From assembly GCA_001661515.1 (NCBI GenBank), contig LUVW01000008.1:67232-131231 (forward strand): a stretch of DNA of 64,000 nucleotides, given 5' to 3'. This DNA comes from Capniomyces stellatus (lineage: Eukaryota > Kickxellomycota > Harpellomycetes > Harpellales > Legeriomycetaceae). Positions 32,108-42,189 of the stretch are shown here, piece by piece (position 1 is the stretch's first letter; every line of letters starts with the position of its first letter). The notes below the pieces were generated by a model. It saw only the letters and a list, made by a program, of their open reading frames with translations, made no database searches and was not told where the DNA came from. A program made the translations under genes and the position numbers.

Positions 32108-35100
32108 ATGTTTGAATCGGAATTGAAACTGATTGTTGGCGAATTGCCACAGGATAATGAGGGTCAAGTGCGTGCAGCCGACAATGATCAACTAGATATG
32201 TTTGGTTTGCTGCAAAGAGAGGGGGCAGAGGCATTGTTCGAAACCAAGGAATGTCGGGAACTGTTTGGATTCAGCGAGTTTGTTGAAAGTGAGGAAAGTG
32301 AATCAAGTAGTCTTGGAAACCAAATAGCAGAATTCAAGGCCAAATATCCAGCGTTTTTGAAAACTAGGATTGAAGGAGTTGTTGAAAAATACGGAAAAGT
32401 GCTTGGCTGGAACATAGTTACAAGCATGGGTGTAGCCTGTTTGAATTCCTTTATCCAGACAAACTTCACTGGACCAAAAACAGAGTTTGACTCGCTAACA
32501 CTGCTACCCCAGCCTTGGTCGACAGTATTTAGAGAGGATAAGCCATCTGAGAGCAGTGGACAAGCAGGCGACGAAGCAGTAGCAGTAGCAGCTGGAGGAA
32601 ATGCAGAAACTAGGAAGGAGTCAGAGTTGGAGAGCAATAGAAAGGTGTTTGAAAAGAGCATTATTGGCGAGCTGGAGGTGTCAGGAGAGCTAGTGTACAG
32701 CAAGGCAAAGGAGCCACTGCACCTATACCTTGCGTTTTTTTTACTGATAAGCTCGACCAAGTCTGGCCAGGACTCGGAGGACATGGATACAACCGATGGT
32801 GCTGATAAAAATGCGAGTATGTACAAAAAATCGGTAGAAAGATGGATAGATAGTGAGGTTGATACAGAGTTGACGAAAGAAAGAAACGCAGCGGTTCCAA
32901 CGGCAGTGTGGTGGGTGACGAGGAGCATCCGAGTGCTGCAGTCGATTCTTGAGAATCCTATTGGCAAGCTTTTGGATAAGCTTGATTTTGAGTACGAGAA
33001 GCTGGAAAGCCTGTTGTTTTCGGAAAGCTCAGCTAGCAGGTTGGGGCTTGGTGCGGACGAGGAAGCGGCCAAGAAGATGCTGGAAAAATCGAAAGCGTAC
33101 TACAGTTTGGAGCGGGCGTTGATGTACCAGAGCTATGGGAAAAACAGAACAGCAAGCGAGTGGTTAAAAAAGTCACAGGCAGAGAGCGGACTAAAATGGA
33201 AGCTGACAGGGGTGAAGGGAAAAAGAACCAGGTTCCAAGAAAACGGGGTTTCGCAGCTAGTTGTGATTGCAAAGAGTTCAAAGCAAAACGAGGTTGAGGG
33301 AAGATCTGGAGAGGTGAAGGATGGTAAGGTTGTTGAGGCACTGTCGCTAAACGACGACACACTGCTGGAAACAATAGAGTTTGAGAGGCCGGAAAGCAAG
33401 GAGTCGGTGGTTGTTGATGTTAGCGAAGAAGAGCTTAATGATCCATCGAACCAGGAAAGACTGCTGACTTTGGACCAGTGCATTCTTTTGGGCTTTTGCA
33501 TGGAGGTGAAGAACGAGAACCCGGACCACGGGATTACAACAGAGCAGATGGTTCCATTTGTCACTCGTTGCCTCGACAACCCAAACAACTGGACTGTGCA
33601 CTCTGCCTGCCTGCTGCAAAGATCGCGGCTAGAGTCCACCAGCTCCAGAAAAGTCGAGCGGTCGGCTCTACAGCTACAGGCACTGGTAGACCAGCTAGAC
33701 AACACAAACGAGGGTGAGGCGGGGCCGTTGGAGAGGCTGGCGTACTTCCATGTGATTTCAATGCCTAGCACCTGGGAGCTGAGAAAGGAACTTGCCAACC
33801 GGCTGATGTCGATTGGTGTCGTTAGAACCGCTTTGGACATATACGAGAAGCTGGAGCTTTGGGACGAGATTATTGCTTGCTACCAGCTCCTGGAACAGCT
33901 TGACGTTGCTGAACGCCTGGTTAAAAGTAGGCTTGAGAGGTACCCCGAGGACCCTAAGCTTTGGTGCGTTTTGGGCGACTTGCAGCAAGAGCCTGAGCAT
34001 TGGAGGCGGGCGTGGCAGGTGTCTGGGAACAGATACACCAGGGCGATGAGGTCCCTGGGCGGCTACTACTTTTCCCGCAAAGACATGGCCGAGTCCATAG
34101 CATCGTACAAAAATGCCCTGCGACTGAACCCGCTGTACGACGGGTCCTGGTACACATTGGGCTGTGCCGCGCTGCAGGTTGAGGACTGGGCTCTGGCCGC
34201 CGAGTCGTTCCAGCACGTTGTCCAGCTTGACCACGAAAACGCCGAGGCTTGGAACAACCTCGCCAGCATCTACCTTAAAATGAAAGACAAGAAGTTTGAG
34301 GCCTGGAACTGCCTCAAGGAAGCCCTCAAGTCCAAGTACGACTCCTGGCAGATTTGGTACAACTTTTTGATCACGTCTATTTCAATTGGCCGCTTTGCCT
34401 CTGCTGTCCAAGCCATGCAAAGAATTATCGACCTTCGTGTTGAAATTGACGGCGCTAAATGTGTCGATATTGACTTGCTCTCAATCATCATTACCGCCAT
34501 CACCGCAGAACAGCCGCTTGTCGCTAGTCAAAGCCAATCCCGTCTCACTGAACGCAATTCCCGTCTCAGTGCTGCCATCGAGTACCTGCTAGTCGACACC
34601 ATCTCCACAAAAATCTCTGACTCTCCCCAGATCTGGCGCATCATCGCCGACTTTTGGCTCTGGAAGTCCAACTACAAGTCCTCTCTAGACTGCTACGAAA
34701 AGGCCTACCGCTGCGTCATGCTTCGCTCTGAAGTCAGCTACGCTGCCCCTGTCTTCAACGACGCTGTTGAATCCCTATTTGACCTTGTAAATTCCTACAA
34801 AACTCTAGGCCCCAAGCCCCTAATCATCTCTACCTCCTCCAATTACCTCGCTAACTCCACCCAAGTCAACAGCAACCAAGACATCAACAACTCTATGTCC
34901 TCAGGCTCTGTCACCCGACCTGCTGATGACGAAGAACTTCCTGGTCACAAAAACAAAGCCGTCGCTGTTTCCCAACTGGTTTGCCCCGACTACAAATTCA
35001 AAGCTAAAATGGCCGTCAAAGGCCTAATTGCTAAAACCAGGTCTCACTTTGAAGACTCCCCCAATTTTGCCAAACTTGAAACCTGTCTTGCTGATGTTGA

Positions 35101-35110
35101 AACCTGGTAA
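32108..35110 (+). CDS. TTC27: TTC27/Emw1 tetratricopeptide repeat protein
   Basis: A single frame of 1000 residues. The conserved core starts near residue 450 (RLLTLDQCILLGFC) and continues through NNWTVHSACLLQRSRLES and RKVERSALQLQALVDQ. TPR units follow at about 590-800, for example IASYKNALRLNPLYDGSWYT and WNNLASIYLKMKDKKFEAWN. This block order is diagnostic for the TTC27 family; the yeast member Emw1 is essential and linked to cell-wall integrity, and human TTC27 is linked to ribosome and rRNA maturation. It is longer than the human protein (about 843 residues) because of acidic or Ser-rich inserts in the N-terminal half. Codon use shifts toward C-ending codons in the 3' third. Confidence 0.93.
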   Translation: MFESELKLIVGELPQDNEGQVRAADNDQLDMFGLLQREGAEALFETKECRELFGFSEFVESEESESSSLGNQIAEFKAKYPAFLKTRIEGVVEKYGKVLGWNIVTSMGVACLNSFIQTNFTGPKTEFDSLTLLPQPWSTVFREDKPSESSGQAGDEAVAVAAGGNAETRKESELESNRKVFEKSIIGELEVSGELVYSKAKEPLHLYLAFFLLISSTKSGQDSEDMDTTDGADKNASMYKKSVERWIDSEVDTELTKERNAAVPTAVWWVTRSIRVLQSILENPIGKLLDKLDFEYEKLESLLFSESSASRLGLGADEEAAKKMLEKSKAYYSLERALMYQSYGKNRTASEWLKKSQAESGLKWKLTGVKGKRTRFQENGVSQLVVIAKSSKQNEVEGRSGEVKDGKVVEALSLNDDTLLETIEFERPESKESVVVDVSEEELNDPSNQERLLTLDQCILLGFCMEVKNENPDHGITTEQMVPFVTRCLDNPNNWTVHSACLLQRSRLESTSSRKVERSALQLQALVDQLDNTNEGEAGPLERLAYFHVISMPSTWELRKELANRLMSIGVVRTALDIYEKLELWDEIIACYQLLEQLDVAERLVKSRLERYPEDPKLWCVLGDLQQEPEHWRRAWQVSGNRYTRAMRSLGGYYFSRKDMAESIASYKNALRLNPLYDGSWYTLGCAALQVEDWALAAESFQHVVQLDHENAEAWNNLASIYLKMKDKKFEAWNCLKEALKSKYDSWQIWYNFLITSISIGRFASAVQAMQRIIDLRVEIDGAKCVDIDLLSIIITAITAEQPLVASQSQSRLTERNSRLSAAIEYLLVDTISTKISDSPQIWRIIADFWLWKSNYKSSLDCYEKAYRCVMLRSEVSYAAPVFNDAVESLFDLVNSYKTLGPKPLIISTSSNYLANSTQVNSNQDINNSMSSGSVTRPADDEELPGHKNKAVAVSQLVCPDYKFKAKMAVKGLIAKTRSHFEDSPNFAKLETCLADVETW

Positions 35111-35624
35111 TCTCTTCTCCTCTCTATCTTTCTTTCTGATATTGCATCAAGGTTAACATTTGATTAAATGTAGCATGTACATTTGACTCTCTTGAAACCA
35201 GTACCTCTCGAATCTTTTTCTCCCTTACTTTCCTTTTTTTTTTCTTTCTTTTTTTCTATCTGCTAGCTTTGTTGATTTTATTTATTTATTTATTTGTTAG
35301 AGTTATACATATTTTTACTCAATACCCGTTATATTCCATCACCTTATCATTGACATATTGGTATAAGTTTAATACCAAATCATTTTGGCTATAATAACTA
35401 ATTCATCTTTTTGTTACATTACACTACTGATTGCCTGTCTTGTTTTTTTTTATTTTAAAAAATTGTCAAACTGTAAACGCATCTACTAATCTGTGAAACT
35501 TCAAAATTAAAAAATAAAATAAAATAAATGGAAACTATAAAATAACTCATTTGTTTCCTTTTGCAAATCTTCAGGCAAAATTTTTGGTGCCCATCTTTAT
35601 GCTCTGCTCTTCTCATGTACAACT
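35111..35624. other. Convergent intergenic spacer
   Basis: 514 bp between the stop codons of two convergent genes, T-rich. No gene seen. Confidence 0.6.
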
Positions 35625-38600
35625 CTAGTACTCACTGTCATCATCGTCATCATCGTCTATTTGTTTATTATTCCTTGGATATTTATCCTCCCCTTCAAGC
35701 TTATCTTTATTATTCGCCTTTGCCTTGCCTTCATTCTGTTCATTATCTGCTTCTTTTTTTTCCTGGTATTTTACGGGATCCTTATAATCAATTATATTTG
35801 GAATTTCAAACTGCTCCTCGTCCCTTTTTATTAGCACCGAATCAGCCAAAAAATTGTCTTCGCTGTCAAGCATGTCTTTCTCGCTATTTGGTTCTTCAGC
35901 TGGAGGTGCATCAGCTGGAGGCGCATCAACCGCGGGTGGAGAATCAGCTGGAGGTGCCTCGGGTTTTGGTTCTTCGACTGGAGGTGCATCAACCGCGGGT
36001 GGGGCATCAGCTGGAGGTGCCTCGGGTTTTGGTTCTTCTGGTTTTGGTGCATCAGCAGGTGGTGCTTCAGCTGGAGGTGGGGCATCAGCTGGAGGTGGGG
36101 CATCAGCTGGAGGTGTTTCGGGTTTTGGTTCTTCTGGTTTTGGTGTATCCGCGGGTGATGCTTCAGCTGGAGGTGCTTCAACCGCAGGCGGTGCTTCAGT
36201 AGCTGGAGGTGCAACAGTAGCTGGGGGAGTGTCAGTAGCTGGGGGAGTGTCAGTAGCTGGAGGTGCAACAGCAGCTGGAGGAGTATCGGTAGCTGGAGGA
36301 GTATCGGTAGCTGGAGGAGTATCAGTAGCTGGAGGTGCATCAGCGGGTGGTGCTTCAACTGCAGGTGGGGCATCAGCTGGAGGTGCCTCGGGTTTTGGTT
36401 CTTCTGGTTTTGGTGCATCAGCGGGTGATGCTTCAGCTGGAGGTGCTTCAACAGCAGGCGGTGCTTCAGTAGCTGGAGGTGTATCAGTAGCTGGAGGTGT
36501 ATCAGTAGCTGGAGGTGTATCAGTAGCTGGAGGTGTAAGTCATCGACCTCCACGTTGTCGTCGACCTCCTCATAGCCATCGACCTCGAGTATCGGTAGCT
36601 GGAGGAGTATCAGTAGCTGGAGGTGCATCAGCGGGTGGTGCTTCAACTGCAGGTGGGGCATCAGCTGGAGGTGCCTCGGGTTTTGGTTCTTCTGGTTTTG
36701 GTGCATCAGCGGGTGATGCTTCAGCTGGAGGTGCTTCAACAGCAGGCGGTGCTTCAGTAGCTGGAGGTGTATCAGTAGCTGGAGGTGTATCAGTAGCTGG
36801 AGGTGTATCAGTAGCTGGAGGTGTATCAGTAGCTGGAGGTGTATCAGTAGCTGGAGGTGCAACAGCAGCTGGAGGAGTATCGGTAGCTGGAGAAGTATCA
36901 GTAGCTGCGGGTGCATCAGTAGTAGGTGTATCTCCAGTTGGTGAAGCAACAATAGTAGATGGGACTTCAGTAGATATTAATGAGCCGGAAGTTGCTAAAC
37001 CATCAGATAATGGTACTGAGTCTGTGGTTGTGGAGCTGGAAACACTTGTTGCGGAAGTGTCTGTGGGTAGGTCAATGCTGATTTCTGGGATATTATCTGC
37101 TAGCTTGCTTATAATCTCGGCTTCTTTTTTAGGTTCAATAGTCTCTACACTTTCGCTTGTTGCGGTCTCTGAGCCACTGCTATTGTCGCTTTGAGGAGGT
37201 TTTTTTGTTGATTCCTCTTTTGATGGCTCATCTTTTTCAACGTGTGGATTTTGTTTCTTGATCTGGTCGATAATTTCTTTAATCCCTTCTCTTCCAATTA
37301 CATTGTTCTTTTTTCCCTTATTTTTTTTGTTTTCCTTTTCCATTTCTTCTGCAACTATATCTTTGATCTGGTCTGTAATCTCACCTATGATTATTTGTTT
37401 AATCTCATCGTCCATATCTTCTAATATGCCTTTGTTGTCCTTGGACTTTTCAATACCCATATCAAACGATCTTCCGTCTTCGGCTTTTTTGTCATCATTA
37501 CCATCCCCACCCTCTTCCTTATCCTCTTCCTTATCCTTATCATCATCCTTATCATCATCCTTATCATCATCCTTATCGTCATCCTTATCCTTATCCACAA
37601 CCTCTGCGTTGTCTATTTCCTTACTCTCCTCTCCTCTCCCTCCTGGCGTTGCTGCTTCATCGTAACAGCAACAAACATTTACACATACTTCATTATTGCG
37701 GTCATTAGGTTTGGCTTTGGTCTTGGTTTCCTTTATAAACTTGTGTTCATCAAAAACCATTTCAGATTCTGTTGGCTCGTCTGTGCTATTATTTTCATCG
37801 GTGGAATTAGACCCTTGGACTATTTTTACAATAAGTGGAACTTTTTCGTCAGTATCACAGCAGCATAATGCTTTGCATCCTGTTGCCTTGGTTACTTTAT
37901 CCACGTTTACAATTGCTTCAGCCATCTTAATGCTCTTTTCTACACTATCTTTTCCTTTACTGGCGTTAGAGTCTGGATCTACGTTATTTTTATCATTGTT
38001 TTTGGGAGTCTGGATGTCTTTTGTCTGCTTGTTGTCCTTGCTGTCCTTGTTGTCCTTATTCTCGTTATTTTTCTTAATTTTTTTGTCGGATTCCGAGCCC
38101 TCATCCCTCTTATTGATCCTGTTCAGCCTTAAAATCTCGTTGGGATACAAACTGCCCTTTTCCTGGGTACTTGCTATTTTATTGGCCATTCTATTGCTAT
38201 ATTTTTCGTTTTTTAAACTCTCAGCCCTTTGGGTGTTTGTCTTGGGATTTCCTTTGCCTTTATTGTTTCCGTATTTGTTGAACATTTTTTCGATTCTTCT
38301 GGCAATTTTACTGAAAAATGTTTTGGTAGTGTTATTGGTCTCCCTTTTAACCTTACCAACATATGCTTCATCTTTAGTTTCTTTTTGCATGTCCCTTTTT
38401 TTTGCACTTGGAGAATCATTCTGAGCTATACTCTTGCCATTTACGTTGCTTTTAGCCCCAACATTATGCTCCAAGAAATCAACATTACCGTTGAGGCTTA
38501 TACCGTTAGATTTTTGGTCATAATCATCAGCCAAATGGTTCTGTGGATAGCTGCTCTTGATTTCCAATGCGAGCTCTTGGTGTTCGATATAGTTTCTCTT

Positions 38601-39350
38601 ATTCAGCTGCGTTAGTCTTCTGTACTCTATCTCTCTTTCTTCCCTTTTTTTCAAAGCACTCGCATTGCTTGAACTATCCGTCGAGTCGTCAAAATATGTG
38701 CCTTCATAATCAGTATCTTCAACGTTGTCCAGCATATAATCTTGGTCACTTGGCTTTCGGTTTATCTGTGTTAGTCTTCTATACTCTGAGTCGTCATCCA
38801 TTAATCCCTCGTCGTTGAATTCCTGGTAATATAGTTGCTGGCCATCCTCATTGTCCATCAAGTTTTGATCCTCCAGCTTATCATTGCCTTTTACCCTGGA
38901 TAGTCCCTTTTCCTTGTTTGTATTTTTAGAAACTTTGCCATTTTTATTGCTTATGGTGCCTTTTTTTCCCTCCCAAAGTTTCTTGTTTCTTTGGGTTAGA
39001 ATTCTATACTCTATATTCCTTTTTTCGTCATCAGGCTCGAGGTTTTCGTACCCTTTATTTCCTTGGTTCTTTCCTTTTTGTTTATTTACTGCGCTCAGAT
39101 TATTGAAGTCGTTGTCAATACTTTCCGAGTCAGCACTATAGTACTGTTTGTTTTGTGGGTTAGACAACTCAAGCCCTTCTCTTGAATTCTGGACTCTAAC
39201 ACCGTCGCCGTTTCCTGGATATAACGCATCACGATGCTCTTCAGCGTTGATTTTGTTGATATTGAAAACCAAACTAATAGCTAGTATAGTTAATACTAGT
39301 TTAAGCGAATTTACACTAGAAAAAAGTGTGAACTGTGAAATGGTTGCCAT
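35625..39350 (-). CDS. Large secreted acidic repeat proprotein, frame interrupted by a 54-nt insert
   Basis: ATG 39350 opens a frame read as 926 residues to a TGA at 36570-36572. The same frame reopens after 36540 and runs to 35625, so the intended product is about 1220 residues. Order of parts: a signal peptide (about 1-36, ending NKINA) and a Lys/Asn/Asp-rich region. That region carries three copies of a [IS]EYR-x-LTQ-x-N-[KR] motif (about residues 111-123, 187-198, 240-251) and several KR sites. Two CxxxCCC motifs follow (about 491-497 and 557-563), then a Lys/Asp block of DDDKDDDK type. A Pro/Ala/Thr/Asp repeat (PPATDTPPATDT, PPADAPPA) runs to near the C-terminus, which is acidic (IDDDDDDDSEY end). 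No known family recognised. A cell-surface or secreted role is inferred from the leader and repeats. The interruption may be a tiny intron, assembly error or real break. Confidence 0.75.
36337..36838 (-). repeat. 288-bp in-frame segmental duplication in the secreted repeat protein
   Basis: The block starting at 36337 recurs at 36625, an offset of 288 nt (96 codons), with near-identical sequence for about 200 nt. It includes the PKPEEPKPE-coding stretch. The 54-nt insert sits between the two copies. Confidence 0.75.
36534..36587 (-). other. 54-nt insert with two in-frame TGA codons inside the Pro/Ala/Thr repeat
   Basis: Compared with the surrounding 18-nt repeat units, exactly 54 nt are extra. 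In the gene frame it holds TGA at 36572-36570 and 36542-36540. A GT-AG pair (36583 to 36527, 57 nt) could remove it in frame, but the donor GTCGAT is unlike the GTAAGT-type donors used elsewhere here. In the next phase the insert reads as an acidic peptide without stops. Confidence 0.7.
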
Positions 39351-40509
39351 CTTTCGTAATTCCTTTCAAGTTTTTCCTTTCCTTTTCTTTTCTTTTCTGG
39401 ATCAATTATGTGGAGACTTTTTTTTTTGGTATGATCTGACAGTTACTTTTTCTGATGTACTGTACGATTTGATTTGATATCAATGATTTCAAGTGGTTTG
39501 GTGTTGTTCCTTGTATTGATTTGCTATGTAGCTACAACTATATGCTGGGAATGCTTAGTTTTGCCTCTTTTTTTTCAACTTTCTCCAACTTTCTTCTTTT
39601 ACTACAGACTGTCAGCTAGATGAAATCCCAATCGATTGAAACAGATGTAAAACGATGGAAAACCAGTGTATAAACAGTTTGATATGATAGCTGGTTTATA
39701 AAATACTGATATATCTGAATATAAAAATAAATATATGTGTGAATGTATATATATGTGTGTGTGTTTTTGTCTGTGTTTGTGTGCGTATGTGTGTATAGAT
39801 GCCTGTGTCTAATTTTGTAGTACTTGGCGTATATGATCTTTATGGGTAATTTTAGAAAAGTTCAAGTTGGATTGTTGAAAGCACCTAGACAAGCCATTTG
39901 TTGTAGTATTTATATACTACAGTGAGTTGCTCGTTTTTACTTTATTACTAGGCTTTAGTCATGGTTAATAATAATAAAAAGCTTGTTAAATATCTTTTTC
40001 ATGAATCGGGCTGGCTTTTAACGAATGGTGCTAATTTGATCTGTATAATGGAGCTGGATAAATAATAACAGAGCAGACTATTGGCTTCAGGGATTTTTTA
40101 AGCATTAGGATTAATTGCAAACTTGTAAAAATATAGAATCTCTAGTGCCCGTATTATAAAAGTGTAAAATGTAGCAGTATATTAGATGAATATACAAATA
40201 CACAAATGCGGTAATAAGGCTTATTTCCAGCCTGGCTGAGCTAGCTTTTGTTTTTCGGCACTTGAGCTATAGTTGTATCCTCTCTTGGCATGTACTGTTT
40301 TTTTTACTTTTTGGTGCACACGTATACAAAATAGTGGAAAGCCGTTCCTATTTAAATTACAATTTAGTCGAGGTTATTTGCCTTCCATTCATCTCCGTTC
40401 GTTGATTTGATTTGAATTTATGTGGAGAAATCCTATCAAACACAAACCACTCAATAACGGCGATTTTGGGGTATAACTGTTTGTTTAATCCGGCTAGCTT
40501 TTTTATGCA
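39351..40509. other. Intergenic, AT-rich with TG-rich patch
   Basis: 1.16 kb upstream of the secreted protein gene and downstream of the methyltransferase. It holds a CTTTT-rich stretch at 39360-39400 and a TG/TATG-rich patch at about 39735-39800. No coding exon seen. Confidence 0.55.
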
Positions 40510-42189
40510 TTATTTTAGAGAGAATAAAACCCCAGGGTTAAAGGTAAACGTCTGATCAAATTGGCCAAACTGATTGGTAAATACAAACCAAAAAGTGAAA
40601 ACTTGCATAAATTGTGGACCATAAATACCAACAATTATTAAAGTAAATAAAACACCACAGTTTGAAAAAGAGGTGCAGTAAAGGCTAAATATTATCCAGT
40701 ATTGAGCTGATCTCACAAACACAATTGGGGAGGAGAAAAAAATAATGAACGTTATGTTTATACTCAAATACGACATACCTAGTGTAATAACCTTCAGATC
40801 CCAAGTCTCTCTTTCCAAAAACCTCTTTCTAAAATGTGGCTGGCCTAGTAAACATTGCAAACCAAATAAAATCTTGAATTTAACTTTGGTAAAATAAAAT
40901 ATAGCAAAACTTTGAGCATAAAAAATTAAACAATAAAAAGGTTTGACATTTAAAATATTCAGGGTAATAACTCCATGCTATTAACCATATTACCACATTA
41001 CCATATTACAGTACAATAAGATGTGTAAAACCACTTACCAAAAGTTACATACAAGAAAACTCCACCAGACTTTAGAGTTCTAATGGCAAGCATTTGAAAA
41101 CAATGGATTTAAAGTTATGGTATCTTTAACTATTTAATATTTTAAGTTTGGTACAATGTATACCTCTCAACTCCGTCAACCTCCTTTTTAACTGTCGCCA
41201 CTAGCTCAGGTGAAGGGTTCCAGACATCTCCGCTTTCGCACATCAACGCATCCATCGTTCCTACAAATCAATTTACAAATACGCACACGTAAATAAAAAT
41301 CAGTTATAATATTGCTAATAATATACAAACCATTTGAGACGCGTTGCACTTCATACCTTTGTCAATTACATATTCAAATTCTTCATTTGCGTATTTCAAA
41401 TCACAAACATCCATGACTTCCCCTAATATATATATGTACATATGGCAGGTAATAAACAAATTAGCAAATACGTGTGTGTGTATGTATGTATGTATTAGTA
41501 ACAGCCCAATATATTATGCATATTAAAAACAATTAGTATTAACATATTTGCTATCAGTATAGTTACAAGTCATGTCCATATGCTCAGTTCGCTTCTTCAT
41601 TTGGTTAATAACAACTTCTGAGAAATCGATATTCACAATGTTTTTATATCCATCCTCGTACATATCCTCCGACAAACCTAAGATATCATTTAGTACTATT
41701 TTAGTATTGTACTCGATTTTTAAGTAATAGTGGTAGGCTAATTAAGCTACAGAAGTGTGAGATGGTAAACATAAATCATAAGAGTGTAGCTCTTAAAACT
41801 TTAATTACTTGAATTTCCACAGCCCATCATTAAAATCTTTCCCGATTTATCTGGAAGCTCCGCATTGATTAACTCTTTGATCTCGTCATACGTTTTAAAC
41901 CAGTCAAATATGATCTCTTCACTCCCTCTATTGAATTAAAGTACAAAACAAAGCAGGGCAGGGCAATCGCTTACTATCGAATTGGCTTAAAAAAGGGAAT
42001 CCAACATTCAGCATTGAAGCCAAAGTGCTGTTTTTTTTGTGGAAAATTTACACATGAATCTGAAAAAAAAACTCTTTGTTAGAACAGCTGAAAATAAAAA
42101 ACTTACTTTGAGTATCGCTCCTCCCAGTACTCTTTCGTCCCATATTCAACGTTATTGTCTGGCAGATTTTTCAGATCAGTATCTCTCAT
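40510..42189 (-). CDS. Class I methyltransferase, METTL13/EEF1AKMT4-like
   Basis: A SAM-dependent methyltransferase of the family that methylates eEF1A. Exons on the minus strand: 42189-42107, 41927-41809, 41677-41567, 41422-41357, 41260-41164, 41079-41039, 40844-40779. A last exon probably starts near 40606 and ends at 40510. Introns are GT-AG and in phase. Family order is clear: VEYGTKEYWEERYSK, then FDWFKTYDEIK and the SAM motif ILMMGCGNS. These are followed by NIVNIDFSEVVINQM, WEVMDVCDL, FEYVIDKGTMDALM, TLKSGGVFLYVTFGQPHFRK and ETWDLKVITL. About 225-230 residues, typical for the single-domain form. The extreme C-terminus is the least certain part: the last exon encodes FTFWFVFTNQ then a tail, reached by a non-obvious acceptor. 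Confidence 0.85.

Noticed and set aside
32188..33840. Long minus-strand frames opposite TTC27
   Set aside because: Shadow frames of the real plus-strand gene, which matches TTC27 along its length.
36540..36590. Plus-strand GTAAGT followed by an AG in the repeat insert, suggesting a plus-strand intron
   Set aside because: The gene is on the minus strand; the plus-strand frame is antisense.
36337..36838. 288-bp direct repeat considered as a CRISPR-like or transposon structure
   Set aside because: Repeat units are coding Pro/Ala/Thr/Asp triplets with no spacers, inverted ends or transposase.
35854..37194. 446-codon plus-strand frame rich in Gly, Ala, Ser opposite the secreted repeat protein
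   Set aside because: It is the antisense of the Pro/Ala/Thr repeat. The minus strand has the signal peptide, matching terminal sequence and sensible composition.
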